Below, piece after piece: positions 50,048 through 57,937 of a stretch of DNA of 57,937 nt. Below the pieces are notes generated by a model that saw only the letters and a program-made list of their open reading frames with translations, ran no database searches and was not told where the DNA came from. How positions within the stretch are numbered: the first letter of the stretch is position 1; every line of letters begins with the position of its first letter. A program made the position numbers and the translations under genes. Origin of the DNA: an uncultured Myxococcales bacterium (GTDB taxonomy: Bacteria > Myxococcota_A > Bradymonadia > UBA7976 > UBA1532); the NCBI GenBank assembly GCA_903847385.1, contig CAINDO010000407.1, positions 1 to 57,937 on the forward strand, written 5' to 3'.

Positions 50048-51778
50048 GTGACGTCCAAGCCCCCCCGCACACTCTCCCGCCGCGACGTGTTGAAGCTCGC
50101 CGCCGCCGTCGGCGTCACCCAGACGCTGCTCGCGTGCGGCGCCGAAGACTCGGCCACGACCCCGCCGGACGCCGGCGCGGGCGGTGCAGGCGGCACGGGC
50201 GGCGCGGGTGGGGCCGGTGGCCTGGCGCCGGACGCCACAGATCCCGACGCCGCGCTCACGGACGACCTGCCCCGCCCGGAATACACCGGCGAGCCGGGCC
50301 CCGAGGATCTGTTCCAGCACGGCGTCGCCTCCGGTGACCCCCTGCCGGACGCGGTGATCCTGTGGACGCGCCTGACGGGGATCGACGCGTCGCCCTCGGT
50401 CGAAGTCTTCTGGGAGGTCTCGACTCGGCCCGACTTCGCCGTCCGCCAACGCGTGGGCACCTTCACGACCGGGCCCGACCGCGACTTCACCGTCAAGGTG
50501 GACGCGGACATGCTGGCGCCGGGGACGAGCCACTACTACCGCTTCCACGCGCTCGGCCGCGTGTCGCCCGTGGGTCGCACCCGCACCGCCCCGGCGGCGG
50601 GCGCCGATGTGTCGCGCCTGCGCCTGGCCGTGGTGAGCTGCGCCAGTATGGGGCACGGCTGGTTCCACAGCTACCGCGAGCTGGCGACCCAGCCCGATCT
50701 CGACGCGGTGATCCACCTGGGCGACTACATCTACGAATACGCCAGCAACGACTACGGCACGGTGCGCGCGTACGATCCGTCCCATGTCTGCGTCACGCTC
50801 GACGATTACCGGCGCCGCTATCGCCAGTACCGGCTCGAGGCGATGACCCAGGCCGCCCACCGGCAGCACCCGTTCGTCTGTGTCTGGGACGACCACGAGA
50901 TCTGCAATGGCGCCGGTCCCGGTGGGGCCGAGGCCCACGACGAGGCCACCCAGGGCCCCTATGCCGACCGCAAGGCCGCCGCCGTGCAGGCCTACATGGA
51001 GTGGATTCCCATTCGCGAACAGGCGGACGCCCGCATCTACCGCCGCTTCGCCTTCGGCGGTCTGGTCGACCTGATGATGCTGGACACGCGCCTCTGGGGC
51101 CGCGACCGGCAGGACGCCAACGCCGTGGACGATCTGTCCCGCACAATCCTGGGCGCGGACCAGGAGGCGTGGCTCTTCGACGGCCTGAAGACCTCGGAGG
51201 CTCGGTGGCGCCTCGTCGGCCAGCAGGTGATGATGGGCCACCTGCGGTTCCGCGCGAACCCGGACCTGCCCCTGGGCGTGCTCAACTACGACCAGTGGGA
51301 CGGGTACCCCGGCTGCCGCCAGCGTCTGTTCGATGTGATCCGGGACGAGGGCGTGGACAACGTGGTCGTGCTGGCCGGTGACATCCACTCGAGCTGGGCC
51401 AGCGAGCTGACGGACGACCCCAACGACCCGGCGAAGTACGACCCCGAGACGGGCGAGGGTGCGTTGGCCGTGGAGTTCGTGGCGCCGAGCATCACCTCGC
51501 CGGGCATCGCCGCGCTGCAGCCCGCGCTGCTCGGCCTGGTGCTGGACGCCAACCCCCACATCAAGTGGGTGGATCTGAAGCTCCACGGCTGGCTGCTGCT
51601 GGACGTGACGCCCGAGCGGGTGCAGGGCACCTGGATGCACTTCGAGTACATCCGCGAGGAGACCGTGCCCCCGCCGACGGTCGGCGCCGTGTGGGAGGTC
51701 CGCGACGGCGCGCCGAAGCTCGTGCAGGTGGACGCCCCGGCCGCGCCCGTGGCCGACGCCCCGCCGTTGGTGGAGTGA
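50048..51778 (+). CDS. phoD: PhoD-type alkaline phosphatase
   Basis: 576 residues, Tat-exported: SRRDVLKLAAAVGVTQTLLAC is a twin-arginine signal ending in a lipobox-like Cys, followed by a Gly/Ala linker. FQHGVASGDPLPDAVILWTR near residue 80 and VSTRPDFAVRQRVG are the PhoD N-domain. The catalytic part has VIHLGDYIYEY, VWDDHEICNGAG and VLAGDIHSSWASEL, supplying the Ca/Fe ligands. It removes phosphate from mono- and diesters outside the cytoplasm. GTG 50048 has GGAG seven bases upstream. Confidence 0.9.
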   Translation: MTSKPPRTLSRRDVLKLAAAVGVTQTLLACGAEDSATTPPDAGAGGAGGTGGAGGAGGLAPDATDPDAALTDDLPRPEYTGEPGPEDLFQHGVASGDPLPDAVILWTRLTGIDASPSVEVFWEVSTRPDFAVRQRVGTFTTGPDRDFTVKVDADMLAPGTSHYYRFHALGRVSPVGRTRTAPAAGADVSRLRLAVVSCASMGHGWFHSYRELATQPDLDAVIHLGDYIYEYASNDYGTVRAYDPSHVCVTLDDYRRRYRQYRLEAMTQAAHRQHPFVCVWDDHEICNGAGPGGAEAHDEATQGPYADRKAAAVQAYMEWIPIREQADARIYRRFAFGGLVDLMMLDTRLWGRDRQDANAVDDLSRTILGADQEAWLFDGLKTSEARWRLVGQQVMMGHLRFRANPDLPLGVLNYDQWDGYPGCRQRLFDVIRDEGVDNVVVLAGDIHSSWASELTDDPNDPAKYDPETGEGALAVEFVAPSITSPGIAALQPALLGLVLDANPHIKWVDLKLHGWLLLDVTPERVQGTWMHFEYIREETVPPPTVGAVWEVRDGAPKLVQVDAPAAPVADAPPLVE

Positions 51779-51830
51779 GCCCGGCGTTTCGGCTATCGTA
51801 TCCGGCACCCTGAACCAACCGGAGATGCCC

Positions 51831-52757
51831 GTGACGATCCGCCGCGCCTCGCTCGCTCCCGCCGCTCTGCTCGCCCTGGCCCCCCTGTGCGCCGTGGCGA
51901 AGCCCGCTTCGCCGCTGCCCCCGCTGCACGCGCCCGAGGCCGCGGCCGCCCCGGCCGAGTCCGGAGCGTCCGAGAACGCGGCGCAGAAGCCCACGGTCGC
52001 GCTGGAGTGGGTGCGCATCCGCGCCGGTCAGTTCGACCTGGGCTCGGACTTCAACGGCTCGGTGGACATCCCCGGCCGGCTGGTGCACGTGCCGGCCTTC
52101 GAGATCGGCCGCACCGAGGTCACGGTCGCCCAGTACCAGGCCTGCGTGGACGCCGGCGCCTGCGAGGCGCGCGAGACGGTGTCGTGGAAAGGCATCACCC
52201 CCGAGGACGCCCGCTTCTGGTCGGCGGCCTGCAACGCGGACGCCCCGGGCAACGGCGACCACCCGATGAACTGCGTGGACGCGAAGGACGCCGAGGCGTT
52301 CTGCAGCTACGCCGGCGGCCGCCTGCCGAGCGCCCAGGAGTGGGAGTTCGCCGCCCGCGGCACCGAGGACCGCACGTTCCCCTGGGGCGACGACACGCCG
52401 GACGCCCGCCGCGTGAACACCTGCGGCGAGGGCTGCTTCGCCCTGGGCACGGCCTACGGCAAGCCCGGCTTCAAGACCATGCGCGACGCCGAGAACCACT
52501 TCACGACGACGTCTCCGGTCGGCTCGTTCCCCGCGGGCCGCACGCCCGAGGGCGTGGCCGACATGGCCGGCAACGTGTGGGAGTGGCTGGCGGCGCCGGC
52601 GTGTCACAAGCCCGACGGCCAGTGCAAAGACACCCGCCGGGAGCACCGCGGCGGCGGCTGGTGGACGAACGACCCGCAGCGTCTGTCGGCGGCGTTCGTG
52701 ATGAAACACGCGCCCGAGCACCGCAGCGCCAACCTGGGATTCCGATGCGCGCGCTGA
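51831..52757 (+). CDS. Exported FGE/SUMF1-fold protein
   Basis: 308 residues from GTG 51831, chosen because GGAG lies six bases upstream; ATG 51825 would touch it. The signal peptide ends near AVAKPAS. The formylglycine-enzyme fold shows EWVRIRAGQFDLGSDF, FEIGRTEVTVAQYQACVDAG, GRLPSAQEWEFAARGT, MAGNVWEWLA and GGGWWTNDPQR then GFRCAR. The two Cys of catalytic FGE near the end are not present as a pair, so it is more likely a binding or structural member. Cys pairs in the middle may form disulphides. Confidence 0.82.
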   Translation: MTIRRASLAPAALLALAPLCAVAKPASPLPPLHAPEAAAAPAESGASENAAQKPTVALEWVRIRAGQFDLGSDFNGSVDIPGRLVHVPAFEIGRTEVTVAQYQACVDAGACEARETVSWKGITPEDARFWSAACNADAPGNGDHPMNCVDAKDAEAFCSYAGGRLPSAQEWEFAARGTEDRTFPWGDDTPDARRVNTCGEGCFALGTAYGKPGFKTMRDAENHFTTTSPVGSFPAGRTPEGVADMAGNVWEWLAAPACHKPDGQCKDTRREHRGGGWWTNDPQRLSAAFVMKHAPEHRSANLGFRCAR

Positions 52758-52779
52758 CCGCGCTGAACAGCGTCGCGCA

Positions 52780-55700
52780 TCACTGAATCGCGAAGAACCC
52801 TGCCCGGGCGCGGGTCCCGTAGCCATCGTACGCGCCGCACGAGCCGGACACGGGTGAACCCCGGGCGAACAGCCGGAAGCCGGCGGCGTCGATGGCCGTG
52901 GGGTACACGGACAGCTTGTCCATGGCCCCGCCGACACACCCGCCCTGGCTGGAGATGACCTCGCCGCTCGTGATGACGTGTGGAACAGACAGCAGCGGCG
53001 CGGCGAAACGCTGGTCGTCGTAGAAGCCGCCACCGCACAGGCCGCCGATCAGCTCGCCGGTGCACAGCGCCGGTGACACACCGTGGCCCGAGGCGCGCTG
53101 CGGGCCCTGGGGCACCACCAGATAACCCGCCGTCGCGCGGCTCGACCAGCCCTCGGAGGCGCCGCAGGACTGCATGGGCGAGCCGTGCACGTACAGCCGG
53201 AAACCCCGCTCGGTGACGTTGGCCGGGCGCGCGACGACCTGGTCCGTCGCGCCGCCGACACACCCGCCCTGGTTGGACACGTTCTCGGCGGCCACGATGA
53301 CATGGGGCGGGCGGGCGTAAGGCGTGTCGAAGGTGATGTCCGTGTAGAAGGCGCCGTTGCACAGCCCGCCCTCGGCCACGCCCTCGCAGTCGAGCCCGAG
53401 CACGTTGTGCGCCGAGGCCACGGGGGCATCTTGCGCCGGTCCGCCGGCCTCGATGGCCATGTAACCGGCCCGGGCCAGGCTCGCCCAGCCGTTGAACGCG
53501 CCGCAGTTGCCGCCCCACGGGGAGCCGTAGGCGTAGAGCCGGAAGCCCTCGGGCGTGATGTTGGCCGGGTAGGCGACGACCTTGTCGGTCGCCCCGCCGA
53601 CACACCCGGCCTGGTCCGAGACCTCCTCGGCGGTCACGAGCACGTGCGGCGGCAGGTCGAAGGGGCGCGGGAACACGACGTCGATGTAATAGGGGCCGTT
53701 GCACAGGCCGTCCTGCGAAGGGCCGTCGCAGCTCGCCGGCAGCACGCCGTGCGCCGAATACACCCGCAGATCCTGCGGGTCCAGGAAGTCCAGGATGGCA
53801 TCGTCGTCGCGGTCCTCGGCGCCCTCGCCGCCGTCCTCGAAGCCGTCGCCGTCGCTGTCCAGGTCGAGCGAGGGCCGGATGCCATCGCCATCCGGATCGG
53901 CGTTCACGGCCTCGGTCAGATCCGGCAGGCGGTCGCCGTCGCTGTCCGCGTCGCGGAAGTCCGGCGTGCCGTCCAGGTCCGTGTCCACGGCGGGGGTCTG
54001 TCGGTCGGCGTCGCCGGCTTCGAGCCGGTCGGGCAGGGTGTCCGCGTCCGAGTCCGTGTCCAGCGGGTCGAGGAGGCCGTCCTCGTCCGTGTCCACGGGG
54101 GCGCCGCCGGCCGTCTCGGCCAGGTTCGTGAGTGTGTCGTCGTCGGCGTCCTCGAGGTCGTCGCTCACGCCGTCGGCGTCCGAGTCCGGGTCGAGCGGGT
54201 CGAGGCCGAGGGCGATCTCCACGCCGTTGATGAGGCCGTCGGCGTCCAGATCCACGTCGAGGCACAGCGACGCGTCCAGCGTGTGTCGGCAGTCGCCCTC
54301 GACGCAGGTGTCCACGGTGCAGTCGTCCACGTCGAAACACGCCTCGTCCGCGGCGCAGGGCTCGGCGGGCGCGCAGGCCGCGCAGTCGCCGCCGCAGTCC
54401 GTGCCCGTCTCCGTACCGTTCTGGCGGCCGTCCTGGCAGGTCGGCACCACGAAACACAGCTCGTCCTCCAGCACGAGCTCGTAGACGGCGTCCTCGGCCG
54501 TGACCAGCGCGTAGAGCGACAGGCCGCCGGGGCGCGCGGGGTTGGGGCCCACGGCCAGATCGCGCACGCCGGGCACGCGCAGCACGGGGCGCAGGTCCGG
54601 CCCCGGGCCGCGGATCTCGACGACGTCGTTTCCGTTCGAGGCGAAGACACTCTGCAGCCCCGGGTGCACGGCGAGGCGCGTGTACCCGACACCCAAGACA
54701 CCCCAGGGCGTGGCGATGCCCGTCTCCGGGTCGATGGACTGCAAAACCCCGGCGGCGGAGTCGAGGAACATCAGCACGCGGCGGCGCGCGTCGTAGCGCA
54801 GGTCGCTGGCGACGTTGCCGTGGCGCCCATCGACGTTGCCGTCCGCCGCGCTGAACACCAGCCGGTTGAACGCGGGCTGCACGCCGCGGTCGAGCGCGTA
54901 GATGCGGGCCGTGGTGCCATCGAAGTAGAACAGACGCGCGGGTGTGTTCAGGTCCGGCGCGAACCGCATCTGCCCCGAGCCATTGCTGACCGGGTTGAGC
55001 ACCCAGGGCGTGGCGAACATGGCCCGCACGGCGGCGGTGGCCAGGTTGTAGGCGGCGATGCGCCCCCGGCCCGCCCAGGTCTCCTCGGCGAAGATCAGCT
55101 CGCCGGTGGTGTCGAGCGCCACGCCGGAGTTGTTGGACGACCGCAGGTTGTTCAGCGTGGGGAACCGTGTGAGCTGGCCGTCCAGGCCGATGCGCACGAG
55201 CTGGATGTTCACGCCCGAGGGGTTCTGCTGCGACCGCGCGAAGAGCGTGCCGGTCACGGGATCCGCGGCGAGGGCCTCGGCGTTGCTCAGCGTGGAGAGA
55301 TCGCTGGCCACGAGCCGGGTGTGCCAGCGGGGCTCGACGGGCACGCCGCCGCAGCGGCCGTTCTGACACTGATCCACGCTGCAGGTGTTCAGGTCGTCGC
55401 AGTCCCCGTCCACGGCGCAGCCTTGGCCCGCGCCGCAGGGGGCGCAGTCGGGGCCGCCGCAGTCGACGTCCGTCTCGTCGCCGTTGTGCCGGCGGTCGTT
55501 GCAGGCCGGCGCGCGACACAGTGCGTCGAGACAGAAACTCGAGGCGCAGTCGGCATCGTCGACACACGCGGCGCCGTCCGGGCAGGGCAGGCAGCGGTCG
55601 CCCCCGCAGTCCGTGCCCGCCTCCGCGCCGTTGGACACACCGTCGTCGCAGGCGGCGGGCTGGCACTCCGTGCCGAGACAGACGCCGGTCCGGCAGTCGG

Positions 55701-56796
55701 CCGGGTCGAGGCAGGCGCCACCCGGCGCGCAGGGCTCGCAGTCGGGGCCGCCGCAGTCGGCGTCCGTCTCGCCGCCGTTCCGCGCGCCGTCGTCGCAGGC
55801 GGGCGGGTCGCAGGCGTCGCCCGCGCCGTCGGCGTCGACGTCGGCCTGGTCGGCGTTCGACACGCCCGGGCAGTTGTCCCCGGCGTCGTCCACGTCGTCG
55901 CCGTCCGCGTCCGGGTCACAGGCGTCGCCCAGGCCGTCCTGGTCGAGATCGCCCTGGGCCGGATCGGCCACGGCGGGGCAAAGGTCGTCGAGCGCGCACA
56001 GGCCGTCGGCGTCCAGGTCGTCGTCCACGTCCTGCGGGCACACGTCGCAGGCGTCGCCGCGCGCGTCGAGGTCCGCGTCGGCCTGGTCCGGGTTGAGCAG
56101 CCCCACGCAGTTGTCCAGGAAGTCGAAGATGGCGTCGCCGTCGGCGTCCTCGTCGCAGGGGTCGCCGATGCCGTCGGCGTCCTGGTCGATGCCGGGCGCG
56201 CCGGCGCCGGGCAGCCGCGGGCACAGGTCCTCGGCGTCGAGCAGGCCGTCGCCGTCCGTGTCGTCGTCGCAGGCGTCGCCGAGGCCGTCGCCGTCGAAGT
56301 CGGCGCCGTCGTCGGGCACGCCGGGGCAGAGATCCTGCGCGTTCGGGATGCCGTCCTGGTCGTCGTCGGGGGGCAGGACGAAGGCGTCCGGATCGGCCAG
56401 GAAGGCGTCCGGACCGGCCACGAAGGCATCCGGATCAGCCACGAAGGCATCCGGGGCCGCCACGAAGGCGTCCGGGTCGGAGACGCGGCCGTCCCGTCCG
56501 GGCAGCTTCGCGTCCGGCGTCGGGGTCGTGGAGGCGTCCGGCGGCGGCGCGACTGAAGCGTCCGGCGTCGGGGTCACCGCAGCGTCCGGCGTCGGGGTCA
56601 CCGATGCGTCGGGCGTCGGTGCTGGCGACGCGTCGGGCGTCGGCGTCTCCGAGGCATCGGGCGTCGGCGTCTCCGAAGCGTCGGGCGTCGGGCCCGGCGA
56701 GGCGTCGGCGCGGGCGAGATTCGTCGCGTCGTCACAGGCGGTGAACAGGCCGGCGAGGCCGAGAACGACACACAGGGTGGGGAAGCGGGAGCGCAT
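52780..56796 (-). CDS. Large repeat lipoprotein: Ca-binding repeats, Cys-rich repeats, three lectin-like repeats
   Basis: 1338 residues. The lipobox FTAC puts lipid on Cys21. Then: PTPDAS repeats (30-95); DPDAFVA repeats (95-150); thrombospondin type-3-like DxDxDGxxD repeats (150-390); three Cys-rich repeats of the form CxDGxxNGxETDxDCGG (390-500); a beta-propeller-like region (510-820); one more Cys-rich and a second type-3 block (820-1010); and three repeats of about 105 residues at the C-terminus (1015-1338), each with LCNGxFY, PPHV, GGCVGGATDK, GFRLY, GSP and CGA. The last resemble H-type lectin domains. Probably a calcium-rigid stalk displaying carbohydrate-binding tips. ATG 56796 gives the signal peptide. 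Confidence 0.82.
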   Translation of the reverse strand: MRSRFPTLCVVLGLAGLFTACDDATNLARADASPGPTPDASETPTPDASETPTPDASPAPTPDASVTPTPDAAVTPTPDASVAPPPDASTTPTPDAKLPGRDGRVSDPDAFVAAPDAFVADPDAFVAGPDAFLADPDAFVLPPDDDQDGIPNAQDLCPGVPDDGADFDGDGLGDACDDDTDGDGLLDAEDLCPRLPGAGAPGIDQDADGIGDPCDEDADGDAIFDFLDNCVGLLNPDQADADLDARGDACDVCPQDVDDDLDADGLCALDDLCPAVADPAQGDLDQDGLGDACDPDADGDDVDDAGDNCPGVSNADQADVDADGAGDACDPPACDDGARNGGETDADCGGPDCEPCAPGGACLDPADCRTGVCLGTECQPAACDDGVSNGAEAGTDCGGDRCLPCPDGAACVDDADCASSFCLDALCRAPACNDRRHNGDETDVDCGGPDCAPCGAGQGCAVDGDCDDLNTCSVDQCQNGRCGGVPVEPRWHTRLVASDLSTLSNAEALAADPVTGTLFARSQQNPSGVNIQLVRIGLDGQLTRFPTLNNLRSSNNSGVALDTTGELIFAEETWAGRGRIAAYNLATAAVRAMFATPWVLNPVSNGSGQMRFAPDLNTPARLFYFDGTTARIYALDRGVQPAFNRLVFSAADGNVDGRHGNVASDLRYDARRRVLMFLDSAAGVLQSIDPETGIATPWGVLGVGYTRLAVHPGLQSVFASNGNDVVEIRGPGPDLRPVLRVPGVRDLAVGPNPARPGGLSLYALVTAEDAVYELVLEDELCFVVPTCQDGRQNGTETGTDCGGDCAACAPAEPCAADEACFDVDDCTVDTCVEGDCRHTLDASLCLDVDLDADGLINGVEIALGLDPLDPDSDADGVSDDLEDADDDTLTNLAETAGGAPVDTDEDGLLDPLDTDSDADTLPDRLEAGDADRQTPAVDTDLDGTPDFRDADSDGDRLPDLTEAVNADPDGDGIRPSLDLDSDGDGFEDGGEGAEDRDDDAILDFLDPQDLRVYSAHGVLPASCDGPSQDGLCNGPYYIDVVFPRPFDLPPHVLVTAEEVSDQAGCVGGATDKVVAYPANITPEGFRLYAYGSPWGGNCGAFNGWASLARAGYMAIEAGGPAQDAPVASAHNVLGLDCEGVAEGGLCNGAFYTDITFDTPYARPPHVIVAAENVSNQGGCVGGATDQVVARPANVTERGFRLYVHGSPMQSCGASEGWSSRATAGYLVVPQGPQRASGHGVSPALCTGELIGGLCGGGFYDDQRFAAPLLSVPHVITSGEVISSQGGCVGGAMDKLSVYPTAIDAAGFRLFARGSPVSGSCGAYDGYGTRARAGFFAIQ

Positions 56797-56870
56797 GGCC
56801 CGCAGGGTAGCGGCCGGCACGGCGCGCGTCAGGTGTTGCGTGCGTCGGGGCCGGCGCGCAGGATGCGGCC

Positions 56871-57677
56871 ATGCAACCGAGCACCGTTCTGTTGTCCCAG
56901 GCGCTGATCCTCGTCGTCGACACCGAGACGACGGGCATCGACACGGCAAACGACCGCATCGTCGAGCTCGGCGCGGCCTACTTCCAGGGCGGGCGGCGGC
57001 AGCGGCTGCATCGCATGCTGGTCAACCCGGGGATTCCCATCCCGCCGGCCGCCTCGGCCGTGCATGGCATCAGCGACGCCCAGGTGGCCGACGAGCCGGA
57101 CTTCTCGGTCGTGGGCGCGCGCCTCTTGCCGCATCTCACGGGCGCGGCCTCCGGCGGTGCGGCCCCGGTGATCGCGGGCTACAACGCGGTGAGCTACGAC
57201 GCCGCCATCCTGAACGCCGAGTTCGCGCGGCATGGCATCGCGCATCACATCGAGCCCGAACGCATCGTGGATCCCATGGTGTTCATGAAGTGGCACCACC
57301 GGGACCTGCGCGGCCGCAAGCTCACCGAAGCCAGCGAATTTTATGGAGTTTCGCTGACGAACGCCCACACGGCCGCCGCGGACGCGCAGGCCACGGGTGA
57401 GCTCCTGTACAAGATGGTCACCGCCGGCACGATGCCCGACGACCTGGAGACGTGTCTCGCGCAGCAGGCGAAGTTCAAGGCGCAGGTGGACGCCGAGTAC
57501 GCCGAATGGCGCTCCTGGCTCTACCGCGACCGCACGGACGGCTCGCTGCGCATCGGCGCCGGCAAACACGTGGGCGTGAAGCCCGAGTCCGTGGACCCGG
57601 GGTACTACCGCTTCGTGCTGGAGAAGATGGACGACCTGCCCACCGCGGTCCGCGAGGTCTTCGGCCGCTTCGCCTGA
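56871..57677 (+). CDS. DEDDh 3'-5' exonuclease (DnaQ-like)
   Basis: 268 residues. ILVVDTETTGIDTANDRIVE near residue 13 holds the DxE, PPAASAVHGIS and GYNAVSYDAAIL the second Asp, and TNAHTAAADAQATGEL the His and last Asp, so the active site is complete. A C-terminal tail of about 90 residues ends in EVFGRFA. It is likely a stand-alone proofreading-type or repair exonuclease. Its last 73 bp overlap the 3' end of the convergent minus-strand gene. Confidence 0.85.
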   Translation: MQPSTVLLSQALILVVDTETTGIDTANDRIVELGAAYFQGGRRQRLHRMLVNPGIPIPPAASAVHGISDAQVADEPDFSVVGARLLPHLTGAASGGAAPVIAGYNAVSYDAAILNAEFARHGIAHHIEPERIVDPMVFMKWHHRDLRGRKLTEASEFYGVSLTNAHTAAADAQATGELLYKMVTAGTMPDDLETCLAQQAKFKAQVDAEYAEWRSWLYRDRTDGSLRIGAGKHVGVKPESVDPGYYRFVLEKMDDLPTAVREVFGRFA

Positions 57678-57937
57678 CGCCGGCGCGTCGTGAGGCCGGC
57701 GAGCCCGAAGCACAGCGCCAGCGCCGCCGCGAGGCCGCCCGCGGGCGCCGACCCGCGCCGGGAGACGCCGCAGCCGCCGGAGTAGTCGAGCTTGCGGTCG
57801 GCCTCGGGCACCACCGCGCCGTTGCCGCCCTCGCCCGCGAAGCCGGTGTCGCGGTCCGGGTCGACACCCGCCGGTCCCGCGTCCGTGTCCGGGCTCGGTC
57901 CGCCGCCGCCCGGCTGACTGCCGCCGCCGCCGCCCGA
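57605..57937 (-). CDS. 3' end of a gene with MYXO-CTERM-like tail, cut by the right edge
   Basis: The minus strand is open for 111 codons from the window edge to a TAG at 57605. The visible part is a Gly/Ser/Pro/Asp linker (SGGGGGSQPGGGGPSPDTDA), then SGGCGVSRRG, a membrane helix (GGLAAALALCFGLAGL) and TTRRRQ. A Cys-Gly motif, one helix and an Arg cluster are the pattern of the MYXO-CTERM sorting tag, which directs proteins to the myxobacterial surface. Unusually the sequence runs about 20 residues past the Arg cluster, antisense to the exonuclease. Confidence 0.6.
   Translation of the reverse strand, partial: SGGGGGSQPGGGGPSPDTDAGPAGVDPDRDTGFAGEGGNGAVVPEADRKLDYSGGCGVSRRGSAPAGGLAAALALCFGLAGLTTRRRQAKRPKTSRTAVGRSSIFSSTKR

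Noticed and set aside
53083-56556. An 1157-codon plus-strand frame opposite the large lipoprotein
   Set aside because: Repeated Val/Arg/Gly pattern mirrors the Asp/Pro repeats of the minus-strand gene; no start signal or domain.
56390-56700. Regular short DNA repeats, considered as a CRISPR-like array
   Set aside because: Units are 12-24 bp, in frame, and encode PTPDAS and DPDAFVA linkers of the lipoprotein; there are no distinct spacers.

Overview
The window is very GC-rich, protein-dense DNA that looks like Myxococcota (or a close deltaproteobacterial relative). This assignment is inferred from gene content: a DUF1592/DUF1552 pair, many lipoproteins with Gly/Ala/Asp-Pro-rich linkers, thrombospondin type-3 and Cys-rich repeat surface proteins, a MYXO-CTERM-like tail at the right edge, and sigma-54-type promoters. 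I saw no rRNA, tRNA, CRISPR array or transposase.

Layout. 1-1.6 kb: a coiled-coil protein cut by the left edge and two small genes. 1.7-5.6 kb: reverse transsulfuration genes (cystathionine beta-synthase, cystathionine lyase/synthase) and a flavin monooxygenase. 5.6-9.6 kb: a five-PAS protein with no output enzyme, a small envelope protein behind a sigma-54 promoter, a decayed tandem copy of it, and an alpha/beta hydrolase. 9.6-11.8 kb (minus strand): a glutamate-synthase-like flavoprotein, IF-1, and a Gly-rich RRM protein in operon with IF-1. 12.1-15.3 kb: the DUF1592/DUF1552 pair. 15.3-18.6 kb (minus): a diheme cytochrome-like lipoprotein, adenosine deaminase and another lipoprotein. 18.7-22.9 kb: an isochorismatase-like hydrolase, a 35-residue membrane peptide, dapA and dapB separated by a small insert, and a glycosyltransferase. 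22.9-25.8 kb: a 217-bp element with terminal inverted repeats, a lipoprotein, a metallo-hydrolase-like protein, an SDR dehydrogenase and an OB/GIDE-like protein.

25.9-38.0 kb is the centrepiece: a complete minus-strand Tad (Flp) pilus operon in the order flp, tadV, tadE, cpaB, cpaC, tadZ, tadA, tadB, tadC, tadD, lipoprotein, vWA-TadG. Next to it is a secreted transglutaminase (oomycete-elicitor type) with a C-terminal P domain. A near-consensus sigma-54 promoter precedes flp and another precedes the transglutaminase, which suggests that fibre and crosslinking enzyme are switched on together. The third sigma-54 site is at 7.9 kb.

38.2-41.5 kb: phosphatidylserine synthase, an SGNH-like protein and an MBOAT acyltransferase. 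41.6-45.3 kb: a hybrid histidine kinase and a membrane-anchored transglutaminase-like protein. 45.4-50.0 kb: a beta-CASP nuclease diverging from a MerR regulator coupled to a VIT-VWA protein, with a perfect palindrome in the shared promoter. 50.0-57.9 kb: PhoD phosphatase, an FGE-fold protein, a 1338-residue calcium-repeat/lectin surface lipoprotein, a DEDDh exonuclease, and the 3' end of a MYXO-CTERM-like gene. Several genes start by overlapping the previous stop as NTGA (ATGA, GTGA, TTGA and one CTGA), so translational coupling with non-ATG starts is common here.
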